Assembly: GCA_903906615.1 (NCBI GenBank)
Contig: CAIVKT010000391.1
Coordinates: forward strand, 1-6,493
Length of the DNA: 6,493 nt
From: an uncultured Bacteroidota bacterium
GTDB lineage: Bacteria; Bacteroidota; Bacteroidia; Chitinophagales; Chitinophagaceae
Direction of reading: 5' to 3'
In this document: one piece after another, positions 1 to 3,719 of the stretch
Layout: every line of letters begins with the position of its first letter
Position numbering within the stretch: position 1 is the stretch's first letter
Notes under the pieces: model-generated
What the model was told of the DNA's origin: nothing
The model's input: the letters and a program-made list of their open reading frames with translations, nothing else
Database searches by the model: none
Made by a program: the position numbers and the translations under genes

Positions 1-215
1 AGCCCGATGGCGCGCAGCTGTGCTGTATGGCCCTGGGCTGGGTACCCATCTACAACCATTCCTACGCCTCCTCCTGCGAATATTTCATGAACTACGACGA
101 CCAGACCATCCTCCTGAAAACCGTCCGCGAAATACCCCCCGGCCAGGAACTCACCATCAACTACAATGGCGACTGGAACGATGAACAACCTGTGTGGTTT
201 GATGTGGCAGGGTAG
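1..215 (+). CDS. SET-domain protein, probable lysine methyltransferase, C-terminal part (5' end outside window)
   Basis: The open frame enters from the left edge (codons from base 3 read PDGAQLCC before the first internal Met at 27) and ends at TAG 213-215, so about 70 C-terminal residues are visible. They carry the two hallmarks of the second half of a SET domain: an NHS motif in YNHSYASSC, which in this family contributes to S-adenosylmethionine binding and the knot, and GQELTINYNGD, the counterpart of the GEELTxDY strand with its catalytic-site Tyr. SET proteins transfer methyl groups from SAM to lysine side chains; bacterial members have varied or unknown targets, so no substrate can be named. 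No post-SET cysteine cluster follows; the protein stops about 15 residues after the Tyr motif, as short bacterial SET proteins do. The stop codon lies exactly at the start of a repeat-rich spacer, so the last residues may have been altered by that element. It converges with rplL. The family call is fairly secure; the function is inferred. Confidence 0.8.
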   Translation, partial: PDGAQLCCMALGWVPIYNHSYASSCEYFMNYDDQTILLKTVREIPPGQELTINYNGDWNDEQPVWFDVAG

Positions 216-399
216 TCGTTAGTTGTTAGTCGTTAGTAGATAGTCAGGATAGATATAGGGAGTAGATATTAGATTGAGAGTTGTTACGGTATCCCTTTTG
301 AGACAAATAGGAGGGTCTGGTAATGGCCTCTTTAGATATAGGTTGTACTCGCGCCTATTTACTAAAGACTATCTACTGTCTACCAAAGACTAACGACTA
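213..399. repeat. Imperfect long inverted repeat, 33-bp arms, 187 bp overall
   Basis: The left arm 213-245 and the right arm 367-399 are reverse complements at 27 of 33 positions without gaps, with perfect 11-bp blocks at both ends of the arms. The left arm also contains an exact direct repeat of TAGTCGTTAGT (213-223 and 227-237), and the right arm region repeats AAAGACTA (364-371 and 384-391). A smaller inverted pair, AAATAGG (305-311) and CCTATTT (354-360), lies inside. The TAG at 213 is also the stop codon of the SET gene. The interior has no convincing ORF. Size and terminal inversion resemble a miniature inverted-repeat element, but I see no target-site duplication, so it may instead be a structured 3' UTR or the low-complexity intergenic words I associate with Bacteroidota genomes. 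The structure is directly visible; its nature is not. Confidence 0.6.
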
Positions 400-410
400 A
401 AGATAAAACA

Positions 411-438
411 ATTAACCCCGCACATGGCGGGGTCAATT
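411..438 (-). terminator. Intrinsic terminator of the rplKAJL operon
   Basis: A G/C-rich hairpin has stem CCCCGC (416-421) pairing with GCGGGG (427-432), extended by an A-T pair (415/433), with a five-base loop. Read on the minus strand it is followed by TTAATTGTTTT, a T-rich tract, about 25 bases after the rplL stop codon. On the plus strand the tract after the stem (TCAATTACTT) is poorer, so minus-strand termination is the better reading. It implies that rplL is the last gene of its transcript. Confidence 0.75.
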
Positions 439-462
439 ACTTCAGTGCTATAAAAGATGCAA

Positions 463-837
463 TTAAGCGATCTCAACTTCAGCGCCGGCTTCTTTCAGCT
501 TGTTAGCTATATCTTCAGCTTCAGCCTTGCCTACGCCTTCTTTCACGTTCTTAGGAGCGCCGTCTACCAGTTCCTTAGCTTCTTTCAAGCCAAGGCCAGT
601 GAGGTCCTTAACGATCTTTACAACGTTCAGCTTAGAAGCGCCTGCGCTCTTCAATACTACGTTGAAAGAGGTCTTTTCAGCTGCAGCAGCTACTTCGCCG
701 CCACCACCGCCTGATACAACAACTGCAGCTGCAGCTGGCTCAATGCCGTATTCTGATTTCAATACATTCGCCAGTTCCTGTACATCTTTTACAGTAAGGG
801 CTACTAATTGTTCTGCTAATGCTTTAACGTCTGCCAT
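463..837 (-). CDS. rplL: 50S ribosomal protein L7/L12
   Basis: This 124-residue acidic protein is full length for L7/L12, the multi-copy stalk protein that recruits and stimulates translation GTPases (EF-G, EF-Tu, IF2, RF3). Residues 1-31 form the N-terminal dimerisation and L10-binding helices. Residues 32-56 are the flexible hinge, here rich in Ala, Val and Gly with five consecutive glycines at 43-47. Residues 57-124 are the globular C-terminal domain with the conserved [11 protein letters not shown] helix (81-91), which contacts the GTPases, and the acidic end EAGAEVEIA. The ATG at 837 is preceded by A-rich sequence without a Shine-Dalgarno motif. It is the last gene of rplK-rplA-rplJ-rplL, 180 bp after rplJ, and is followed by a terminator rather than by rpoB, the usual next gene. 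L12 is needed at several copies per ribosome, so the long repeat-filled gap before it may affect its relative expression; that is inference. Confidence 0.98.
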   Translation of the reverse strand: MADVKALAEQLVALTVKDVQELANVLKSEYGIEPAAAAVVVSGGGGGEVAAAAEKTSFNVVLKSAGASKLNVVKIVKDLTGLGLKEAKELVDGAPKNVKEGVGKAEAEDIANKLKEAGAEVEIA

Positions 838-1017
838 TGTATTATGTTTTAGAAATTTGTTTTTAAAAATTGTTTACTGTTCTACTTTGTAACGATATAT
901 TGGACTTGGAAGCCTGATTTAATGTGGAAATGTGCAAATTTACTAATGTGCAAATTTGAGCATTTCCGTTTTGATACCCATTGCATAATTGAGCTATTAC
1001 GCAATTGAGCCATTTGC
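838..1017. repeat. rplJ-rplL spacer with 16-bp-spaced short repeats
   Basis: This 180-bp spacer is long for rplJ-rplL. It contains AATGTGCAAATTT twice exactly (929-941 and 945-957, starts 16 bp apart) and AATTGAGC twice (987-994 and 1003-1010, also 16 bp apart). A related AATTTGAGCATTT lies at 953-965. The core AATGTGCAAA reappears inverted in the rplA-rplJ spacer. No ORF, clear terminator or strong promoter is visible on the operon strand. The 40 bases nearest the rplL start are A/T-rich and lack a Shine-Dalgarno motif, which is normal for the phylum. Confidence 0.65.
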
Positions 1018-1548
1018 TTACGCTTCTGCCGGGGCAGTTGCTTCTGCGCCTGCTTTCGACTCGTGGTGGTGCAACAATGCAGCCAGTACGCGTTTTGCAG
1101 GAGATTGCAGCAAACCGATAACCTCGCCGATAAGCTCGTTCTTGGTTTTGATCTGTGTGAGGGCAACCAACTGGTTGTCGCCGGTAAACAGGTCTGTGCC
1201 AATGAGGGCAGCTTTCAGGATAGGCTTTTCTTTAGTAGCGCCACCCTTGCGGAAAGAGGTAAGGATCATTGCAGGCTCTTTAGGCGAATCAGAGAACATG
1301 AGGGCTGTAACACCGCTCAGTGATTCGTAAACGCCGGCATATTTCTCGTCATTAAAGCTTTCGAGGGCTTTCTTGATGAGGGTGTTCTTGGCAACCTTCA
1401 GTTCCACGTTCTTTTCAAAGCAAAGGCCGCGAAGCTTGCTCACCTGTGCTACCGTCAAAGATTCGGTATTGGTGATGTAAAAGTTGGTGTACTGTGAGAA
1501 TTTCCCTTTCAGTACTTCTATTGCTTCATTTTTTTGAGCAGGAGTCAT
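1018..1548 (-). CDS. rplJ: 50S ribosomal protein L10
   Basis: This 176-residue protein is the usual length for L10 (bacterial members are about 165-180). L10 anchors L7/L12 dimers to 23S rRNA at the base of the stalk and, in several bacteria, represses its own operon as an L10-L12 complex. Residues 1-100 form the rRNA-binding domain and include the family motif VAKNTLIKKAL (52-62) followed by the SGVTALMFS strand (78-86). Residues about 137-165 (NELIGEVIGLLQSP onward, ending in LLHHHESK) form the long C-terminal helix that binds L7/L12 dimers. A short Ala/Glu-rich tail ends the protein. The ATG at 1548 is preceded by A/T-rich tandem words instead of a Shine-Dalgarno motif. It is third in the operon, separated by 152 bp from rplA and 180 bp from rplL; both gaps share repeated words. 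Confidence 0.98.
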   Translation of the reverse strand: MTPAQKNEAIEVLKGKFSQYTNFYITNTESLTVAQVSKLRGLCFEKNVELKVAKNTLIKKALESFNDEKYAGVYESLSGVTALMFSDSPKEPAMILTSFRKGGATKEKPILKAALIGTDLFTGDNQLVALTQIKTKNELIGEVIGLLQSPAKRVLAALLHHHESKAGAEATAPAEA

Positions 1549-1552
1549 TTTT

Positions 1553-1588
1553 AAAAATTTGAAAATTTGAAAATGTGAAAATGAGAAA
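1553..1588. repeat. 8-bp A-rich tandem repeat just upstream of rplJ
   Basis: On the plus strand the units are aaaaattt, gaaaattt, gaaaatgt, gaaaatga and a partial gaaa, giving an 8-bp period at 1553-1588. On the coding (minus) strand this becomes a T-rich, unstructured stretch ending four bases before the rplJ ATG. It occupies the position of a ribosome binding site. It may keep the start region free of structure, or it may be slippage-prone low-complexity DNA; the sequence does not decide. Confidence 0.55.
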
Positions 1589-1666
1589 CGGTTATTATCT
1601 TGTACCTGGTTTCCATCCTATTTTCAAAATGTTATTAAATCAATTTTCAATTTAGCGCTGAGTGAA

Positions 1667-1699
1667 TTTGCACATTTTGCATTTTCACCTTTGCACATT
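1667..1699. repeat. Pair of TTTGCACATT repeats after rplA
   Basis: TTTGCACATT occurs exactly at 1667-1676 and 1690-1699, starting 23 bp apart, just after the rplA stop codon in operon direction. Its reverse complement is the AATGTGCAAA found twice in the rplJ-rplL spacer. The rest of the rplA-rplJ gap (1589-1666) is A/T-rich, with no ORF or clear terminator. Confidence 0.6.
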
Positions 1700-1700
1700 A

Positions 1701-2390
1701 TTAAGCTACAGTTTTAGTATCAATGGTCAGGCTCGGGCTCATTGTTGATGCCATGCTTACGCCTTTCAGGTAAGCACCCTTAGCCGATGATGGTTTCAGG
1801 CGAATGAGTGTATTGATCAGCTCCTGAGCATTTTCAGCGATCTTGGCCGGCTCAAAAGATATGCGACCGATAGAGGCGTGGATGATACCGGCCTTGTCTA
1901 TCTTGAACGCTATCTTACCACCCTTTACTTCATTTACTGCATTGGCCACGTCATTGGTCACAGTACCTGTTTTAGGGTTGGGCATCAGGTTACGAGGTCC
2001 GAGTATCTTACCCAGGCGGCCTATCTTAGGCATCACCGATGGGGTAGCTACTATTACGTCTACATCTGTCCAGCCACCTTCTATCTTTGAAACGAATTCA
2101 TCAAGGCCCACGAAGTCGGCGCCTGCTGCTTTTGCTTCAGCTTCTTTATCAGGGGTACAAAGCACGAGTACACGCTTTGTTTTACCGGTGCCGTGTGGCA
2201 GTGTCACAGTGCCACGGATGGCCTGGTCTGCTTTCTTTGGATCCACACCAAGGCGGATATGCACATCTACTGAGCTATCAAATTTGGTAGCGTTGATACC
2301 TTTTACAGTAGACGCTGCTTCAGAGAGTGTGTATTGTTTGTTTTTATCGAGTTTAGCTTCTACAGCTTTTCTTTTTTTAGTGATTGCCAT
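1701..2390 (-). CDS. rplA: 50S ribosomal protein L1
   Basis: This 229-residue protein has the standard length of bacterial L1. L1 forms the mobile stalk on 23S rRNA that helps release deacylated tRNA from the E site, and in E. coli it represses translation of its own mRNA by binding the rplK leader. Visible family features are [11 protein letters not shown] (60-70), the signature around [20 protein letters not shown] (123-142), the basic rRNA-contacting segment near [13 protein letters not shown] (156-168) and the C-terminal [16 protein letters not shown] (204-219). The start ATG at 2390 follows an A/T-rich 32-bp spacer from rplK with no Shine-Dalgarno motif; the N-terminus MAITKKRK aligns naturally with the family. 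The rplK-rplA spacing is compact, so the two are almost certainly cotranscribed. Confidence 0.98.
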   Translation of the reverse strand: MAITKKRKAVEAKLDKNKQYTLSEAASTVKGINATKFDSSVDVHIRLGVDPKKADQAIRGTVTLPHGTGKTKRVLVLCTPDKEAEAKAAGADFVGLDEFVSKIEGGWTDVDVIVATPSVMPKIGRLGKILGPRNLMPNPKTGTVTNDVANAVNEVKGGKIAFKIDKAGIIHASIGRISFEPAKIAENAQELINTLIRLKPSSAKGAYLKGVSMASTMSPSLTIDTKTVA

Positions 2391-2422
2391 TGCATCAAAA
2401 ATTTAGTAAGGTAAACAATGCA

Positions 2423-2863
2423 TTAAGCCCAGGGAGCTTTGCCTTCTACAGTGAAGCCCATGCTGCGGGCAGTACCGGCAACCATTTTCATGGCGCTTTC
2501 TACTGTAAAGCAGTTCAGGTCGGGCATCTTGTCTTTAGCGATAACTTCTACCTGTTCCCATGTTACCTTGCCCACTTTCTGCCTGTTAGGTTCTTTCGAT
2601 CCTTTAGGTTGTTTAGCGAGTTCCATCAGCTGCACAGCGGCAGGAGGAGTTTTGATAACAAAGTCAAAAGACTTGTCTGTGTAAACCGTAAGTGTTACGG
2701 GGAGGATCTTGCCCATCTTGTCCTGTGTGCGCGCATTGAATTGCTTGCAGAACTCCATGATGTTGACGCCTTTAGAGCCGAGCGCCGGGCCGATCGGAGG
2801 GGCAGGATTTGCTGTGCCTCCTTTTACCTGCAGCTTTACAAAGCCGCTGATTTCTTTAGCCAT
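2423..2863 (-). CDS. rplK: 50S ribosomal protein L11
   Basis: This 146-residue protein is full length for L11, which binds the 23S rRNA GTPase-associated centre, the thiostrepton site. In many bacteria it is also required for RelA activation. The N-terminal domain carries the proline-rich loop [17 protein letters not shown] (18-34), where thiostrepton-resistance changes map in other bacteria, followed by IMEFCKQFN (35-43). The C-terminal RNA-binding domain shows [20 protein letters not shown] (98-117) and [14 protein letters not shown] (128-141), the family's rRNA-contact helix. The start is fixed by the conserved MAKE N-terminus; the preceding bases are AAAAATTAAAAA, without a Shine-Dalgarno motif. 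It is first in the operon, with a promoter about 95 bp upstream. Unusually, secE and nusG, its common upstream partners, are absent; the upstream gene is divergent. Confidence 0.98.
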   Translation of the reverse strand: MAKEISGFVKLQVKGGTANPAPPIGPALGSKGVNIMEFCKQFNARTQDKMGKILPVTLTVYTDKSFDFVIKTPPAAVQLMELAKQPKGSKEPNRQKVGKVTWEQVEVIAKDKMPDLNCFTVESAMKMVAGTARSMGFTVEGKAPWA

Positions 2864-2952
2864 TTTTTAATTTTTGGTGTTAACGAATGTTCTCCGCCAG
2901 GGCGGATACTATTTCTCCCATGCAACCTTAATATAAGAGCAAACTGAGAATT
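2864..2952 (-). promoter_or_regulatory. rplK leader with hairpin and 13-codon upstream ORF
   Basis: If transcription starts about seven bases after the -7 element, the leader is near 88 nt. It contains a 14-bp palindrome (2893-2906, arms TCCGCC and GGCGGA) able to form a 5-bp stem with a tetraloop. A short ORF reads ATG at 2921-2919 to TAA at 2882-2880 (MGEIVSALAENIR, 13 codons) and encloses the hairpin. Its stop is 16 bases before the rplK ATG and in another frame. L1 autoregulation through an rplK leader is known in E. coli, but I cannot show that this hairpin mimics the 23S L1 site. The ORF could be chance. Confidence 0.35.
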
Positions 2953-2958
2953 GGACTG

Positions 2959-2985
2959 CAAAGGTAGGGAAAAAGATATATTCAA
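2959..2985 (-). promoter_or_regulatory. Bacteroidota-type promoter for rplKAJL
   Basis: On the minus strand TACCTTTG (2966 down to 2959) matches the phylum's -7 consensus TAnnTTTG exactly. TTG (2985 down to 2983) lies 16 bp upstream as a candidate -33 element; the spacing is slightly short compared with what is usual. The sequence after the -7 box, CAGTCC, is also typical. It is placed to drive the whole ribosomal operon. Confidence 0.7.
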
Positions 2986-3075
2986 CATACATTTTCCTGA
3001 AATATTTTTTAGTAAAAATGCACCGTGGGTAATGGCATAGATTTAGTGCCGATTCTCCTGATAAAATTTATTCCT

Positions 3076-3225
3076 ATGATACGGAAATTATCTTCAGGCA
3101 AATATCGCATTTATTCTATTAAGAAGGATGCGAAGACGAATAAAAGGAAGAACCTCGGCACTTTTGATTCCCTGGCCGATGCGAAAAAGCATGAGCAGGA
3201 AATTCAATATTTTAAGCACAAATAG
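3076..3225 (+). CDS. Small basic protein of unknown function, 49 aa
   Basis: The 49-residue lysine-rich protein begins MIRKLSSGKYRIYS and ends QYFKHK. The pattern suggests two short strands (KYRIYSIK at 9-16, KRKNLGTF at 23-30) followed by an amphipathic helix (32-47, SLADAKKHEQEIQYFK). The segment 'YRIYS-KKD-KT-KRKNLGTF---ADAKKHE' resembles the arm-type, AP2-like N-terminal DNA-binding module of tyrosine recombinases standing alone. I recall short hypothetical proteins of this type in Bacteroidota, but cannot name a family. A nucleic-acid-binding role is plausible and unproven. The ATG at 3076 is chosen over an in-frame GTG at 3025, because the added 17 residues are hydrophobic and do not fit the module, and the ATG has the A/T-rich context of the neighbouring genes. 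It is divergent from rplK and followed after 24 bp by another tiny basic gene. Confidence 0.75.
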   Translation: MIRKLSSGKYRIYSIKKDAKTNKRKNLGTFDSLADAKKHEQEIQYFKHK

Positions 3226-3249
3226 TCACTACGTAAAAATACATATATT

Positions 3250-3378
3250 ATGAAACCAAAGAAACGAGCCTATGGCGCTCATCCTAAAAAGGTGAGCAAG
3301 AAAAAGAAGGCCAGAGTAGTAAGTTTGCTTGAAGCAGCTATGATCGGTAATACTGCGCCTACTATGGCCGGGCTATAG
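3250..3378 (+). CDS. Small, strongly basic protein of unknown function, 42 aa
   Basis: An ORF of 42 codons starts at ATG 3250 and stops at TAG 3376-3378. It starts MKPKKRAYGAHPKKVSKKKK; eleven of the first 22 residues are Lys or Arg. A short possible helix (ARVVSLLEAAMIG, 21-33) and a neutral tail ending in GL follow. The composition fits an RNA- or DNA-binding tail, but there is no recognised domain. Support for it being real: it lies 24 bp after the 49-aa gene on the same strand; its start has the same A/T-rich context without a Shine-Dalgarno motif; and it ends just before a hairpin and a strong terminator. It may be cotranscribed with the 49-aa gene. A chance ORF remains possible because of its length. 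Confidence 0.55.
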   Translation: MKPKKRAYGAHPKKVSKKKKARVVSLLEAAMIGNTAPTMAGL

Positions 3379-3387
3379 TAGCTGTGC

Positions 3388-3404
3388 TAAAGACGTTGTC
3401 TTTA
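3388..3404 (+). other. Small hairpin ahead of the terminator
   Basis: TAAAGAC (3388-3394) pairs with GTCTTTA (3398-3404) around a three-base loop. It lies in the 3' untranslated stretch between the 42-aa gene and the terminator, eight bases before the terminator stem. It could stabilise the transcript end. Confidence 0.4.
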
Positions 3405-3411
3405 ACATTAA

Positions 3412-3443
3412 AAAAAATCGCCCCGGATATGGGGCGATTTTTT
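3412..3443. terminator. Strong bidirectional intrinsic terminator
   Basis: A perfect 13-bp stem (3412-3424 with 3431-3443) consists of six A-T pairs and a TCGCCCC/GGGGCGA core around a six-base loop. It has T runs on the 3' side in both directions. It lies 33 bases after the stop of the 42-aa gene (+) and 18 bases after the stop of the large secreted-protein gene (-), so it serves both converging transcripts. Confidence 0.9.
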
Positions 3444-3461
3444 GAATAGGTCTTTTTAAGC

Positions 3462-3719
3462 TTATTGTGCTATAACAAGGTGGTAAACCTGGTTGGTAGA
3501 TCCGGAATGAATGCTGAGCAGGTAAGTACCGTTTGCAATGTTATTACCCAACTGTATCTTCTGGTCTATTGCGCCGTTCTGCGACATTGTCTTAGTAGTA
3601 TAGATCACCTGGCCGATCATGTCTGTGATCTCTATGGTTACTTCTTCATTGACAGTAGTACCCAATGTACCGCTGATGCTGAATGTACCCTTATTCGGGT
3701 TTGGTATGAGCTTCACATC
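3462..3719 (-). other. T9SS type A C-terminal sorting domain
   Basis: The last 85 residues form the Por-secretion C-terminal sorting domain. They contain LIPNPNKGTFSISG, then EVTIEITDMIGQVIYTTK, then NIANGTYLLSIHSG and a final basic-free YHLVIAQ. This is the family's order of PNP-x-G, a strand with 'D-x-x-G-x-x-(I/V)', and GxYxLxI. In known systems it directs outer-membrane passage by the PorU/SprA machinery and is usually cleaved. Confidence 0.9.

Noticed and set aside
500..892. 130-codon open frame on the plus strand across rplL
   Set aside because: It lies antisense to a certain ribosomal protein gene, is of low complexity (Ser, Ala, Thr, Pro) and results from the codon bias of rplL. The same holds for plus-strand frames over rplJ, rplA and rplK.
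935..942. TAAATTTG on the minus strand as a promoter for rplL
   Set aside because: It fits TAnnTTTG, but no -33 TTG lies at a proper distance and the match is part of a repeated AT-rich word.
3036..3045. TAGATTTAG as a -7 box for the 49-aa gene
   Set aside because: It is one base off the consensus and has no TTG about 19 bp upstream; too weak to annotate.
3025..3075. GTG start giving a 66-aa form of the 49-aa protein
   Set aside because: The extra 17 residues are hydrophobic, do not fit the compact module, and the ATG at 3076 has the A/T-rich start context of neighbouring genes.
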